A DNA stretch of 14,461 bases from Candidatus Omnitrophota bacterium (GCA_023247285.1 JAHFGU010000029.1:1-14461), one strand, 5' to 3'. Positions 1 to 8,566 are shown, counted from the stretch's first letter. Notes: generated by a model not told the origin, from the sequence alone. Program-made: numbers and translations.

Positions 1-21
1 GCTGGAAACCGTGAAAAAATC

Positions 22-49
22 TTGACTTCCGCCTTAGTTACGACATAAT
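22..49 (+). promoter_or_regulatory. Probable sigma-70 promoter for the tRNA-Thr-tuf-ribosomal protein transcript
   Basis: TTGACT at 22-27 matches the -35 consensus in five of six bases. CATAAT at 44-49 matches the -10 consensus in five of six, with a 16-nt spacer (a 17-nt spacing to ATAATA is also possible). An A-rich run at 14-19 lies just upstream, like an UP element. It is the only convincing promoter I see in the window, and it points toward the tRNA and tuf. Transcription would start near 55-57. No experimental support; inferred from consensus only. Confidence 0.6.
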
Positions 50-55
50 AACGTT

Positions 56-274
56 TTACCTCCACTGCAAATAAATCTCAGGCGGGCTTAGGAAATGCAT
101 CACGACTGTGCGGGGGTGTGCTACCAGTTCATGCCGAGCGCATGAGCTCGTGTCCGTGTCAGATCAGGCCTCGTGATCCCGCCTCGCCCCAGACCGTTCC
201 TCTCAGCTGCTCGTGGTAAATGATCGCGCGTCCACAGATCCTCATGGGCATCCATGCGTGCACGCAGGTCCGGC
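56..274. other. Leader region without a recognisable gene
   Basis: About 219 bases between the predicted transcription start and tRNA-Thr. I see no second tRNA (no T-loop motif), no plausible coding frame with a ribosome binding site, and no riboswitch that I recognise. A perfect 12-nt palindrome, TGCGTGCACGCA, lies at 255-266, nine bases before the tRNA. It could be a small hairpin or a binding site, or chance. The leader would be removed when RNase P matures the tRNA 5' end. Confidence 0.5.
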
Positions 275-346
275 GCTGGAGTAGCTCAGTGGTAGAGCAC
301 GTCCTTGGTAAGGACGGGGTCACGGGTTCAATCCCCGTCTCCAGCT
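275..346 (+). tRNA. tRNA-Thr (anticodon GGU)
   Basis: Folds as a complete cloverleaf. The acceptor stem is 275-281 with 339-345 (seven pairs) and the discriminator is base 346. The D stem is 284-287 with 295-298. The anticodon stem is 300-304 with 312-316, and the loop TTGGTAA puts anticodon GGT at 307-309, which reads ACC and ACU for threonine. The T stem is 322-326 with 334-338 around a TTCAATC loop. CCA is not encoded, so it must be added by nucleotidyltransferase. A threonine tRNA with this anticodon directly ahead of tuf is also found in the E. coli tufB operon. Here it lies 66 nt upstream of tuf and probably shares its transcript. Confidence 0.97.
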
Positions 347-374
347 CGATTGACAGGCACACGTTCGCTGACAT

Positions 375-389
375 GCGGGCCAGACCCGC
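375..389 (+). other. Small hairpin before the tuf ribosome binding site
   Basis: GCGGG at 375-379 can pair with CCCGC at 385-389 around a five-base loop. It sits between the tRNA 3' end and the tuf Shine-Dalgarno sequence. There is no T-run after it, so it is not an intrinsic terminator. It may define or protect the 5' end of the processed tuf message. It is short and could be chance in GC-rich DNA. Confidence 0.3.
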
Positions 390-396
390 GGCCAAG

Positions 397-404
397 AGGA
401 GGGG
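397..404 (+). promoter_or_regulatory. Strong Shine-Dalgarno site of tuf
   Basis: AGGAGGGG ends eight bases before the ATG at 413. It decides the tuf start: the same frame stays open upstream through the tRNA gene, but translation of a tRNA is not plausible. Confidence 0.85.
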
Positions 405-412
405 ATAGCCGG

Positions 413-1603
<1,191 letters not shown>

Positions 1604-1698
1604 GTGAGCAGTGGGCAGTGATCAGTGAGCAGTGGGCAGTGATCAGTGGTCAGTGCGGAGAGGCCCCCACCACTGATCACTGGTCACTGGTCACTGAT
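1604..1698. repeat. Converging heptanucleotide repeat arrays forming a ~30-bp hairpin (tuf-rpsJ junction)
   Basis: Directly after the tuf stop there are seven head-to-tail heptamers of the form GTGRNCA (1604-1652, units GTGAGCA, GTGGGCA, GTGATCA, GTGAGCA, GTGGGCA, GTGATCA, GTGGTCA), then a degenerate eighth unit. A second array follows in opposite orientation (1671-1698: CACTGAT, CACTGGT, CACTGGT, CACTGAT). Bases 1621-1650 pair with 1669-1698 with only two G.G mismatches (1629/1690, 1636/1683) and one G.T pair. The loop is 1651-1668 and holds GGAGAGG. There is no T-run, so it is not a standard terminator. It fills the whole tuf-rpsJ gap and ends five bases before the rpsJ ATG. Short tandem heptamers are known from cyanobacterial intergenic DNA; a relationship is not shown. 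Confidence 0.9.
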
Positions 1699-1703
1699 TC
1701 CTG

Positions 1704-2015
1704 ATGGCTGCCCCGGCCCCGCGCATCCGCATCAAGCTCAAGGCGTACGACCATCGGCTGCTCGATCTCTCGACTACCGAGATCGTGGAGACAGCACAGC
1801 GGACCGGGGCGAAGGTGTCAGGGCCGATCCCGCTGCCGACGCGGAAAGAGCTCTTTACCGTGCTGCGCTCGCCCTTTGTCGACAAGAAAGCGCGCGAGCA
1901 GTTCCATCTGGTCACGCACAAGCGGCTCATCGATATCCTCGAGCCGACGTCCAAGACGATTGACGCGCTGCGGAAGCTCAACCTGCCCTCCGGAGTCTAC
2001 GTGGAAGTGAAATAA
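1704..2015 (+). CDS. rpsJ: 30S ribosomal protein S10
   Basis: S10 (103 aa, usual length) is a head protein of the small subunit; in E. coli it also joins NusB in transcription antitermination. The family pattern is clear: [14 protein letters not shown] near residues 8-21, GPIPLPT at 40-46, and [20 protein letters not shown] at 75-94. It is the first gene of the S10 cluster. The ATG at 1704 follows the heptad hairpin by five bases and no Shine-Dalgarno sequence is visible close to it. The nearest purine-rich candidate, GGAGAGG at 1657-1663, is in the hairpin loop about 40 nt away. Initiation may therefore be SD-independent or shaped by the hairpin. rplC starts two bases after its stop codon. 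Confidence 0.97.
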   Translation: MAAPAPRIRIKLKAYDHRLLDLSTTEIVETAQRTGAKVSGPIPLPTRKELFTVLRSPFVDKKAREQFHLVTHKRLIDILEPTSKTIDALRKLNLPSGVYVEVK

Positions 2016-2017
2016 CC

Positions 2018-2779
2018 ATGGCGATCGGGTTGCTTGGCAAAAAACTGGGCATGACGCACGTGTACGACGACTACGGCCGGCGGCGCGCGGTGACCGCGGT
2101 GCAGGCCGGCCCGTGCACCGTGCTGCAGCTGCGCGCGCCGCAGCGGCACGGCTATCAGGCGGTCCAGCTGGGCTTCGAACCGATGGCCGAGGCCAAGCTC
2201 TCCCGGCCCACACAGGGACAATTCAAGAAGCGCGGCACGCCAGCCTTCCGCTTCGTGCGGGAATTCCGGCTCGACGATACGAAAGCGTCGGCGCCCAACG
2301 GAGAGCTCGCGGTCGGCCAGCAGCTCACCGTAGAGGTGTTTCAACAGTACGAGCTGGTCGATGTGACCGGGGTTTCGATCGGCAAGGGGTTCCAGGGCGG
2401 GGTCAGGCGCTGGGGCTGGAAGGGCGGGGCGCGAACGCACGGCTCGACGTCGCACCGGGCGCCCGGCTCCATTGGCTCGACGACCACGCCGGGCCGGGTC
2501 TGGAAAGGCCACCATCTGCCGGGGCACATGGGTGCTGACCGCGTCACGGTGCAGAACCTGCGCATCGCGCGGCTGGATCCGGCCAACCACCTACTCCTCG
2601 TCGAGGGCGCGATTCCAGGCCCGGAGAACAAGCTCGTCATCATCCGCAAAGCCAAGAAGCACCCTGGCGTGGTGAAGAAGCCGCAAGAGTTCCAAGCCGT
2701 TATCGAGGACGACGAGAACCTCAGCAAGACGGCCAAGGCCGCCTCGAAGGCGCCAAAGAAGAAGACCGGGGCCGCGTGA
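2018..2779 (+). CDS. rplC: 50S ribosomal protein L3
   Basis: L3 (253 aa) binds early to 23S rRNA and reaches toward the peptidyl transferase centre. The N-terminus MAIGLLGKKLGMTHVYDDYG and the long loop with SIGKGFQGGVRRWGWKGG (residues 120-137), HRAPGSIGSTTTPGRVWKG (146-164) and MGADRVTVQNL (171-181) are diagnostic. The residue equivalent to E. coli Gln150, which PrmB methylates, is His170 here (PGHMG), so that modification is not possible. Bacterial L3 is usually near 210 aa. The extra ~40 residues form a Lys/Ala-rich C-terminal tail. The start lies two bases after the rpsJ stop, and the stop overlaps the rplD ATG by one base. Confidence 0.97.
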   Translation: MAIGLLGKKLGMTHVYDDYGRRRAVTAVQAGPCTVLQLRAPQRHGYQAVQLGFEPMAEAKLSRPTQGQFKKRGTPAFRFVREFRLDDTKASAPNGELAVGQQLTVEVFQQYELVDVTGVSIGKGFQGGVRRWGWKGGARTHGSTSHRAPGSIGSTTTPGRVWKGHHLPGHMGADRVTVQNLRIARLDPANHLLLVEGAIPGPENKLVIIRKAKKHPGVVKKPQEFQAVIEDDENLSKTAKAASKAPKKKTGAA

Positions 2780-3417
2780 TGGACGTCACGGTGTTCAACG
2801 CGCAGGGCCAAGAGGTCGGCCGCCTTGCCCTTGATCCGGCCGTGTGGGACGGACCGGTCAATACCGCGGTCGTGTCCCAGGCGCTGGCCATGTACCGGAC
2901 GAACGCGCGCGCCGGCACCGCGTCCACGAAGACCCGCGGGGATGTGTCCGGCGGCGGCAAGAAGCCATGGAAGCAGAAACACACCGGCCGCGCCCGCGCC
3001 GGTTCGATCCGCTCGCCGCTCTGGCGGCACGGCGGCTCGGTCTTCGGGCCGCGCCCGCGGAACTTCGGTTACCGGCTGCCGCAGGCGATCCGCCGCAAGG
3101 CGCTGCAGGAGAGCTTGAAAGGCAAGTTGCGCGACGCGGAGCTTGTCGTGATGGACGGGCTGCGCGCGGAAGCGCCCAAGACCAAGCCGTTCACCGGGCT
3201 CTCCGCGGCGTTTCAGATCCGGCGCCGGTCGCTCATCGTCCTCGATGCGCCCGGCGAGGCGCTGGTGAAATCGCTGCGCAACCTGGCGTCGTTCGAGCTG
3301 CGCCAGGCCGCCAACCTGAACGCGTGGGATGTGCTGAACGCGCACAAGGTGCTCATCACGAAGGAGGCGCTGGCGCGCCTCGAGCAACGGATCAAGGCGG
3401 ATGCGTCCAGCAACTGA
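2779..3417 (+). CDS. rplD: 50S ribosomal protein L4
   Basis: L4 (212 aa, normal length) is a primary 23S rRNA binder with a long loop lining the exit tunnel. That loop is clear at residues 47-91: GTASTKTRGDVSGGGKKPW, QKHTGRARAGS and GGSVFGPRPR. The C-terminal globular part ends with AWDVLNAHKVLITKEALARL. In E. coli, L4 represses its own operon at the S10 leader. No similar leader can be recognised here. An in-frame GTG lies one codon earlier at 2776, but the ATG at 2779 overlaps the rplC stop by one base (TGATG), the arrangement used throughout this cluster. Its end overlaps rplW by 17 bases. Confidence 0.97.
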   Translation: MDVTVFNAQGQEVGRLALDPAVWDGPVNTAVVSQALAMYRTNARAGTASTKTRGDVSGGGKKPWKQKHTGRARAGSIRSPLWRHGGSVFGPRPRNFGYRLPQAIRRKALQESLKGKLRDAELVVMDGLRAEAPKTKPFTGLSAAFQIRRRSLIVLDAPGEALVKSLRNLASFELRQAANLNAWDVLNAHKVLITKEALARLEQRIKADASSN

Positions 3418-3682
3418 GATCATCCGGCGCGTGCTGCAAACCGAGAAAAGCACCCGGCTGGCGCCGCATCGCCAGTACCTGCTCGATGTGGCGCTCGACG
3501 CCAACAAGGTGGAGATCCGCCAGGCCGTCAAGGAGCTCTTCAAGGTGGACGCCACGCAGGTGAACACGCATATCACGCACGGCAAGTGGCGGCGGCTGCA
3601 GGCCCGGCAAGGCCGGCGATCGGACCGCAAGCGCGCGATCGTGACCGTCGCCGCAGGACAGAAGATCGAGGTCAAGGCGTAA
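3401..3682 (+). CDS. rplW: 50S ribosomal protein L23
   Basis: L23 (93 aa) sits at the tunnel exit and in bacteria is the dock for trigger factor and SRP. The N-terminus fits the family ([18 protein letters not shown]). The core [20 protein letters not shown] and the C-terminal strand [13 protein letters not shown] are typical. The ATG at 3401 lies inside the end of rplD, giving a 17-nt overlap. No later start keeps the conserved [12 protein letters not shown] segment, so the overlap is real. Two bases separate its TAA from the rplB ATG. Confidence 0.95.
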   Translation: MRPATEIIRRVLQTEKSTRLAPHRQYLLDVALDANKVEIRQAVKELFKVDATQVNTHITHGKWRRLQARQGRRSDRKRAIVTVAAGQKIEVKA

Positions 3683-3684
3683 CG

Positions 3685-4515
<831 letters not shown>

Positions 4516-4532
4516 CGATGGTCAACTGCCAC

Positions 4533-4604
4533 GGGAATTCGGAATTGGGAATTCGGAATGCGGAATGGCTCCTCCGCATTCCGCGTTCCACATTCCGCAT
4601 TCTC
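4533..4604. repeat. Converging heptanucleotide repeat arrays forming a ~32-bp hairpin (rplB-rpsS junction)
   Basis: Five tandem heptamers at 4534-4568 (GGAATTC, GGAATTG, GGAATTC, GGAATGC, GGAATGG) face four heptamers in opposite orientation at 4573-4600 (TCCGCAT, TCCGCGT, TCCACAT, TCCGCAT). Bases 4533-4564 pair with 4573-4604 around an eight-base loop (4565-4572). The mismatches are 4539/4598, 4546/4591, 4547/4590 and 4553/4584, and two pairs are G.T (4534/4603, 4552/4585). No T-run follows, so it does not look like an intrinsic terminator. The sequence differs from the tuf-rpsJ element, but the 7-nt period and the head-on layout are the same. The short stretches 4516-4532 and 4605-4623 on either side carry nothing else except a possible rpsS ribosome binding site. 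Confidence 0.88.
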
Positions 4605-4623
4605 TGCGGAGATCAATAGGAAG

Positions 4624-4974
4624 ATGGGACGCTCGGCATCGAAAGGCGCGTTCGTGGATGAGCCGCTGCAGCGGAAGGTGACCCAGGCGCAGCAGGCCAA
4701 AGATCGCAAGCCGATCAAGACCTGGTCGCGGCGATCCACCATCACGCCGGACTTCATCGGCCTCAACTTCCTGGTCCACAATGGCAAGGCCTTCACCCCG
4801 GTCTATGCGACCGAGAACATGGTGGGGCACAAGCTGGGGGAGTTTGCGCCCACGCGAACCTTCCGCAAGCACGGCGGGGTGAAGAAAGAGGTTGCCGGGC
4901 CGATGGGCACCAAGACGGCGGCTCCGGCCGCAGCCGCAGCCCCGGCGGCGAAGGATGACAAGGGCAAGAAGTGA
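4624..4974 (+). CDS. rpsS: 30S ribosomal protein S19
   Basis: S19 (116 aa) sits in the 30S head near the A-site finger. The core matches the family: [14 protein letters not shown] at the start, [29 protein letters not shown], and [20 protein letters not shown]. The frame stays open upstream to 4558, but that part is translated from the repeat hairpin. The ATG at 4624 gives the family N-terminus and has GGAG at 4608-4611 as a weak Shine-Dalgarno sequence. The C-terminus carries a tail of about 20 residues made of Ala/Pro then Asp/Lys (residues ~97-116), beyond the usual ~92-residue S19. The TGA overlaps the rplV ATG by one base. Confidence 0.96.
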   Translation: MGRSASKGAFVDEPLQRKVTQAQQAKDRKPIKTWSRRSTITPDFIGLNFLVHNGKAFTPVYATENMVGHKLGEFAPTRTFRKHGGVKKEVAGPMGTKTAAPAAAAAPAAKDDKGKK

Positions 4975-5312
4975 TGCTGGCTAAAGCGGTCGCCAGGCAC
5001 GTCCGGATGACCCCGCGCAAGGTGGGCTACGTCATCGCCCCGCTGCGCAAGCAGACGGTGGCCGCGGCCCTCGCCCGGCTCGCCGGCACGAACCGGCGCG
5101 CAGCCGGGCCGGTGGTCAAAGCGGTCGCCTCGGCGTTTGCCAACGCCCGGCAGCGCAACCCGGAACTGCGCGAAGAAGACGTCGTCATCACGAAACTGGT
5201 CGCGGACGACGGCCCGCGCTGGAAGCGGTTCCGGGCCGCGGCGTTCGGCCGCGCCGGCCGGATTCTGAAGCGCACCACCCATATCACCGTTGAGCTTGAT
5301 ACACGCGCCTGA
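4974..5312 (+). CDS. rplV: 50S ribosomal protein L22
   Basis: L22 (112 aa, normal length) binds all 23S rRNA domains and its beta-hairpin lines the exit tunnel. The family pattern is clear: ARHVRMTPRKVGYVI at residues 7-21, the SAFANARQRN helix at 53-62, and the hairpin with DDGPRWKRFRAAAFGRAGRI at 78-97, followed by LKRTTHITVEL. A GTG lies one codon upstream (4971), but the ATG overlapping the rpsS stop fits the coupling pattern seen in the cluster. rpsC begins six bases after its stop. Confidence 0.97.
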   Translation: MLAKAVARHVRMTPRKVGYVIAPLRKQTVAAALARLAGTNRRAAGPVVKAVASAFANARQRNPELREEDVVITKLVADDGPRWKRFRAAAFGRAGRILKRTTHITVELDTRA

Positions 5313-5316
5313 GGAG
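5311..5316 (+). promoter_or_regulatory. Shine-Dalgarno site of rpsC
   Basis: GAGGAG overlaps the rplV stop codon and precedes the rpsC ATG by two bases (GAGG to ATG spacing four). It supports the start at 5319. Confidence 0.6.
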
Positions 5317-5318
5317 CC

Positions 5319-6047
5319 ATGGGACATAAGGTCAATCCGGAGTGTTTGCGGCTGCAGATTTCCCGCGCCTGGCGGTCGCGCTGGTTCACCCCGAATAAAA
5401 AGCAGTTCCTCCACTATTTGCAAGAGGACCGCCGCATCCGCGAGTACCTCGGCAAGGAGCTGGCCTCGGCTGCGGTGTCAAAGATCATCATCGAGCGCTC
5501 GGCGGACAAGGTGCTGATCAACATCCATACCGCGCGGCCCGGCATCCTGATCGGCCGGCGCGGCGAGAACATCCAGCGGCTGCAGGAAGCGGTGCAGAAG
5601 ATCGTGGGCACGCAGCAGCAGGTGACGATCAAGAACCACGACATCGCGAACCCGGCCGTCGAAGCGCAACTCATCGCCGACTCGCTGGCCTTCCAGCTGC
5701 AGAAGCGCATCGCCTTCCGCCGGGCCATGAAGCGGGCCATCCAGCAGGCGATGGAATCCCCCAAGGACTGCAAGGGCATCAAGGTGGTGTGCGACGGCCG
5801 GCTGGCTGGCTCGGAGATGACGAGGCGGGAAGTGTACCGCGCCGGCAAGGTGCCGCTCTCGACGCTGCGCTCCAACATTCAATTTGGCACCGCCACCGCG
5901 CACACGACCGCCGGCTGCATCGGCACCAAGGTGTGGGTCTGCCGCGGCGATCTGGTTTCCATGGAGCGCGTCAAGGCTGAGTCGCCGCGACCGCGGCCCG
6001 CCGCGCCCGAACCACCCGCCCAGAGCCCTGAGCCCGCAGCCACCTAA
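5319..6047 (+). CDS. rpsC: 30S ribosomal protein S3
   Basis: S3 (242 aa) forms part of the mRNA entry site and has helicase-related function there. The N-terminal family start MGHKVNPECLRLQ differs from the more usual GQKVNPIGFRLGI. The KH domain has its GxxG loop as GRRG at residues 79-82, within RPGILIGRRGENI. The C-terminal domain has KGIKVVCDGRLAGSEMTR, GKVPLSTLRSNI and the GCIGTKVWVCRGD strand. The last ~25 residues form a Pro/Ala/Glu-rich tail that is probably unstructured. The TGAGGAGCC just before the ATG supplies its ribosome binding site. rplP follows after eight bases. Confidence 0.97.
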   Translation: MGHKVNPECLRLQISRAWRSRWFTPNKKQFLHYLQEDRRIREYLGKELASAAVSKIIIERSADKVLINIHTARPGILIGRRGENIQRLQEAVQKIVGTQQQVTIKNHDIANPAVEAQLIADSLAFQLQKRIAFRRAMKRAIQQAMESPKDCKGIKVVCDGRLAGSEMTRREVYRAGKVPLSTLRSNIQFGTATAHTTAGCIGTKVWVCRGDLVSMERVKAESPRPRPAAPEPPAQSPEPAAT

Positions 6048-6055
6048 GGCCCCGC

Positions 6056-6484
6056 ATGCCGCTGCTGTTCCCGAAACGGATCAAGTACCGCAAGGCGTTC
6101 CGCGGCAAGCGCCGGGGTGCTGCGAAAGGCGGGACCCGCCTCGCGTTCGGCCAATTCGGCCTGAAGGCGCTGGAGAACGGCTGGATCACCGCGGCGCAGA
6201 TCGAATCCTGCCGCGTCGCGGTGACGCGCGCGCTCGCGCGCGGCGGCAAGGTATGGATCCGGGTGTTCCCGGACAAGCCGGTGACGGTGCACGGCCAAGA
6301 AAAACCGATGGGCGCCGGCAAAGGGCTCGTCGATCACTGGGTGGCGGTGGTCAAGCGCGGCCGCATTCTCTTCGAGGTGGACGGCATTCCGGATCTGGCT
6401 GCGAAAGACACGTTCCGGCTCGCCGCCTCGAAGCTGCCGCTCAGGACGCGGCTCATCACCCGCAAGGATGAGATTGGATTCTAA
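6056..6484 (+). CDS. rplP: 50S ribosomal protein L16
   Basis: L16 (142 aa) is a late-binding protein that shapes the tRNA elbow region and helps organise the peptidyl transferase centre. Features are PKRIKYRKAFRGKRRG at residues 6-21, FGQFGLKALENGWITAAQIE at 31-50, VWIRVFPDKPVT at 66-77, and MGAGKG at 85-90 followed by WVAVVKRGRILFEVDGIPD. The conserved Arg that precedes MGxGKG (E. coli Arg81, hydroxylated by YcfD/RoxA) is Pro84 here, encoded by CCG at 6305-6307. This is an unusual substitution in an otherwise canonical protein. The stop overlaps the rpmC ATG by one base. Confidence 0.97.
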   Translation: MPLLFPKRIKYRKAFRGKRRGAAKGGTRLAFGQFGLKALENGWITAAQIESCRVAVTRALARGGKVWIRVFPDKPVTVHGQEKPMGAGKGLVDHWVAVVKRGRILFEVDGIPDLAAKDTFRLAASKLPLRTRLITRKDEIGF

Positions 6485-6696
6485 TGGCGACGGCCCGGCC
6501 GAAGATGAGCGAGCTGCAGGCGCTGCCGGACGCGGACCTGCGCGCCCAGCTCGAGGGATTGCGGCAGGAGCTGTGGCAGCAGCGGATCAAGCTGTGCGAT
6601 GGCGCGCTGCAGCAGACCCACCAGTTGCGAGCGCTGCGGCGGCAGATCGCGCGGGTCCAGACGACCCTGCGCCGGACGCAGCCGGCCACACCGTGA
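6484..6696 (+). CDS. rpmC: 50S ribosomal protein L29
   Basis: L29 (70 aa) is a small helical-hairpin protein beside L23 at the tunnel exit. The pattern [20 protein letters not shown], then [20 protein letters not shown] and [17 protein letters not shown], fits the two antiparallel helices of the family. The gene is short and weakly conserved. Its place between rplP and rpsQ confirms the call. The conserved PxxxRxxRRxIARxxT motif is kept only as [14 protein letters not shown]. It is followed by an AAGGAG ribosome binding site for rpsQ. Confidence 0.93.
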   Translation: MATARPKMSELQALPDADLRAQLEGLRQELWQQRIKLCDGALQQTHQLRALRRQIARVQTTLRRTQPATP

Positions 6697-6697
6697 G

Positions 6698-6703
6698 AAG
6701 GAG
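6698..6703 (+). promoter_or_regulatory. Shine-Dalgarno site of rpsQ
   Basis: AAGGAG lies in the 19-nt rpmC-rpsQ spacer, 12 bases before the ATG at 6716. It decides the rpsQ start, since the frame is open further upstream into rpmC. Confidence 0.7.
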
Positions 6704-6715
6704 TTAAGCCGTCAG

Positions 6716-7063
6716 ATGGAACGCGGACAGCGCAAGGTGCTCCTGGGCATTGTCGTGAGCAATCGGATGCAGAAGACCATCGTCGTGCGCATCAGCCGCC
6801 TGACGCGGCACCCGAAGTACCTGCGCGTCATCGAGCGGCAGAACACGTTCAAGGCCCATGACGAGGCCAACAGCGCCCGGATTGGGGATTGGGTCAAAAT
6901 CATGGAGACGCGGCCGATCTCGAAGGACAAGCGCTGGCGGCTCGTGGAGATTGTGCGAAAGGCCTCAACGGCCCCGCCGGTGCCCGACGAGCCGGCCGCC
7001 GAACCGCTGAGCCGCGCACGGCCGCAGCCGGCCGCGCCGGCGAGCGAGGCGACAGCGGGATGA
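6716..7063 (+). CDS. rpsQ: 30S ribosomal protein S17 with a long C-terminal tail
   Basis: S17 (115 aa) is a primary 16S rRNA binder with an OB fold. The core is typical: [49 protein letters not shown] and [18 protein letters not shown]. The core ends near residue 82, the usual length of S17. About 33 more residues follow, rich in Pro, Ala and Glu. They look disordered and I recognise no domain in them. The start at 6716 follows the AAGGAG site. The stop overlaps the rplN start by four bases (ATGA). Confidence 0.96.
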   Translation: MERGQRKVLLGIVVSNRMQKTIVVRISRLTRHPKYLRVIERQNTFKAHDEANSARIGDWVKIMETRPISKDKRWRLVEIVRKASTAPPVPDEPAAEPLSRARPQPAAPASEATAG

Positions 7064-7428
7064 TCCAGATTCGGACCCACCTCGACGTCGCCGACAACAC
7101 CGGGGCCCGGAAAGTCTGGGCCATCGGCGTCATCGGCCGAGCCAACAAGCCGACGGGGGAGGTGGGGGATGTCATGACCGTGCACATCCGCGAGGCGGAC
7201 GCCGATGCCATGGCCAAGAAGGGCGAGGTGGTGCGCTGCGTGGTGGTCCGGACGCGCGCGCCCATCCACCGGGCCGACGGCAGCTCGGTGCGGTTCGATT
7301 CCAACGCGGTGGTGCTGATCGATAACCAGAATAATCCGCGCGGCACGCGCGTCTTCGGCCCGGTGGCCCGCGAGCTGCGCGAGCGCCGGTTCATGAAGAT
7401 CATTTCGCTGGCGCCGGAGGTCGTGTAA
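7060..7428 (+). CDS. rplN: 50S ribosomal protein L14
   Basis: L14 (122 aa, exactly the usual length) lies at the subunit interface and is the target of the silencing factor RsfS in bacteria. The signature begins [19 protein letters not shown], with [30 protein letters not shown] and the C-terminal [20 protein letters not shown]. No insertion or tail. The ATG at 7060 overlaps the rpsQ stop by four bases; a longer upstream reading of this frame through rpsQ is not used. Confidence 0.98.
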   Translation: MIQIRTHLDVADNTGARKVWAIGVIGRANKPTGEVGDVMTVHIREADADAMAKKGEVVRCVVVRTRAPIHRADGSSVRFDSNAVVLIDNQNNPRGTRVFGPVARELRERRFMKIISLAPEVV

Positions 7429-7433
7429 CGGAC

Positions 7434-7745
7434 ATGGCGCGCATCAAGAAAGGGGACACCGTCGCGGTGCTCAGCGGCAAAGACCGGGGCAAATCCGGCA
7501 AGGTCTTGCAGGTGTGGCCGGCCACCGACCAGGCGCTGGTGGAGCGCATCAACCTCGTGAAGCATTTCGAACGCCGCACGCAGGAGCGCCCCACCGGCGG
7601 CATCGTGGAGCGCGAAGGGCGGCTGCCGCTGTCCAAGCTCGCCCCGCTCTGTCCGCGGTGCCACAAGCCGGCCCGCGTGGGGTGGACGATTGCCGGGGAT
7701 GTGAAGCAGCGCATCTGCCGCCGCTGCCGCGAGGTCTTACCCTGA
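7434..7745 (+). CDS. rplX: 50S ribosomal protein L24 with Cys4 motif
   Basis: L24 (103 aa) is an assembly-initiating protein of the 50S subunit. The KOW motif region is seen as [20 protein letters not shown] at residues 4-23. The C-terminal part has CPRC at 73-76 and CRRC at 95-98, a Cys4 zinc-ribbon-like pattern found in many bacterial L24 proteins but absent in others. GGAGG at 7416-7420, inside the end of rplN, can serve as a distant ribosome binding site. The stop overlaps the rplE ATG by one base. Confidence 0.96.
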   Translation: MARIKKGDTVAVLSGKDRGKSGKVLQVWPATDQALVERINLVKHFERRTQERPTGGIVEREGRLPLSKLAPLCPRCHKPARVGWTIAGDVKQRICRRCREVLP

Positions 7746-8374
7746 TGGCGGCGCGCCCCGCGGCCCCCGAGGCCGCTCAGAAGCCGAAGGCGGCGCGTCC
7801 CTCTTCGACGGGTCCGCAGGCGCCGCGCCTGCTGGAGCGCTACCGCAAGGAGCTGGCGCCGGCGCTGGCCAAGCAGTTCGGCCATTCGAACATGCTGGCT
7901 GCCCCGCGCGTGGAAAAAATCGTGCTCAATATGGGCTGCGGCGAGGCCGCGCACGATGCCAAGTTCCTCGAGGCGGCGCAGCGGGATTTGGCGCTCATCG
8001 CCGGCCAGCGCCCCCTCGTCACGAGGGCCAAGAAGGCGATTTCCAACTTCAAGATCAAGGAAGGGGATCCGGTCGGCTGCAAGGTCACCCTTCGGCGCGC
8101 GAGGATGTACGAATTCCTCGACCGGCTCGTGCACGTGGCGCTGCCCCGGATCAGGGATTTCCGCGGGCTGAGCCCGCGCGGGTTCGACCAGGGCGGCAAC
8201 TACAGCTTTGGGCTGAAGGAGCACACGGTGTTTCCCGAGGTCAACCCGGCCCAGGTCACCCATCAGATGGGCATGGACGTCATCGTGGTCACCAGCGCGT
8301 CCACTGAGGATGAAGCCATGGCCTTGCTCCGCGGCTTCGACTTTCCCTTTGCAACAAAAACGCAGGAGCGCTGA
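7745..8374 (+). CDS. rplE: 50S ribosomal protein L5 with N-terminal extension
   Basis: L5 (209 aa) binds 5S rRNA in the central protuberance and contacts P-site tRNA. The core begins at about residue 29 ([18 protein letters not shown]). Then come [55 protein letters not shown] (136-142), and [16 protein letters not shown] from 151. The first ~28 residues, rich in Ala, Pro and Lys, are absent from typical ~180-aa L5. The ATG at 7745 is supported by its one-base overlap with the rplX stop; a downstream ATG with a clean family N-terminus is not available. The stop overlaps the rpsZ ATG by one base. Confidence 0.96.
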   Translation: MAARPAAPEAAQKPKAARPSSTGPQAPRLLERYRKELAPALAKQFGHSNMLAAPRVEKIVLNMGCGEAAHDAKFLEAAQRDLALIAGQRPLVTRAKKAISNFKIKEGDPVGCKVTLRRARMYEFLDRLVHVALPRIRDFRGLSPRGFDQGGNYSFGLKEHTVFPEVNPAQVTHQMGMDVIVVTSASTEDEAMALLRGFDFPFATKTQER

Positions 8375-8559
8375 TGGCAAAACGGTCGTGGATCGAGCGG
8401 GTCAAGCGCGCCCCGAAATTCAAGACGCGCGCAGTCAACCGCTGCCAGCGGTGCGCGCGGCGCCGCGGGTTTTACCGGCGGTTCGGGCTCTGCCGGATGT
8501 GCTTCCGCGAGATGGCCTGGCGGAGCGAAATTCCCGGCCTGGTCAAGGCGAGCTGGTGA
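8374..8559 (+). CDS. rpsZ: 30S ribosomal protein S14, zinc-binding (type Z)
   Basis: S14 (61 aa) is a 30S head protein. This is the short, zinc-containing form: CQRC at residues 24-27 and CRMC at 40-43 make a CxxC-x12-CxxC site. The family end FREMAWRSEIPGLVKASW is intact. AGGAG at 8364-8368, in the end of rplE, precedes the ATG by five bases. The one-base overlap with rplE confirms the start. The gene could equally be labelled rpsN. Confidence 0.97.
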   Translation: MAKRSWIERVKRAPKFKTRAVNRCQRCARRRGFYRRFGLCRMCFREMAWRSEIPGLVKASW

Positions 8560-8566
8560 ATCTCTG

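Noticed and set aside
56..274. A second tRNA upstream of tRNA-Thr, as in the E. coli tufB operon
   Set aside because: No T-arm/T-loop motif or matching acceptor stem can be found in the leader.
350..378. TTGACA at 350-355 as a separate tuf promoter
   Set aside because: It matches the -35 consensus perfectly, but no -10-like sequence lies 16-18 nt downstream (only GC-rich ATGCGG).
159..408. Small open frames on both strands over the tRNA-Thr
   Set aside because: They are translations of the tRNA sequence, a well-known source of false proteins, and have no ribosome binding site.
305..412. Upstream extension of the tuf reading frame through the tRNA
   Set aside because: The frame translates the tRNA gene itself; the strong Shine-Dalgarno site and the family N-terminus place the start at 413.
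1604..1698. Intrinsic terminator after tuf, or a CRISPR-like array
   Set aside because: No T-run follows the stem, and the 7-nt units lie head to tail without spacers and turn around in the middle, unlike CRISPR repeats.
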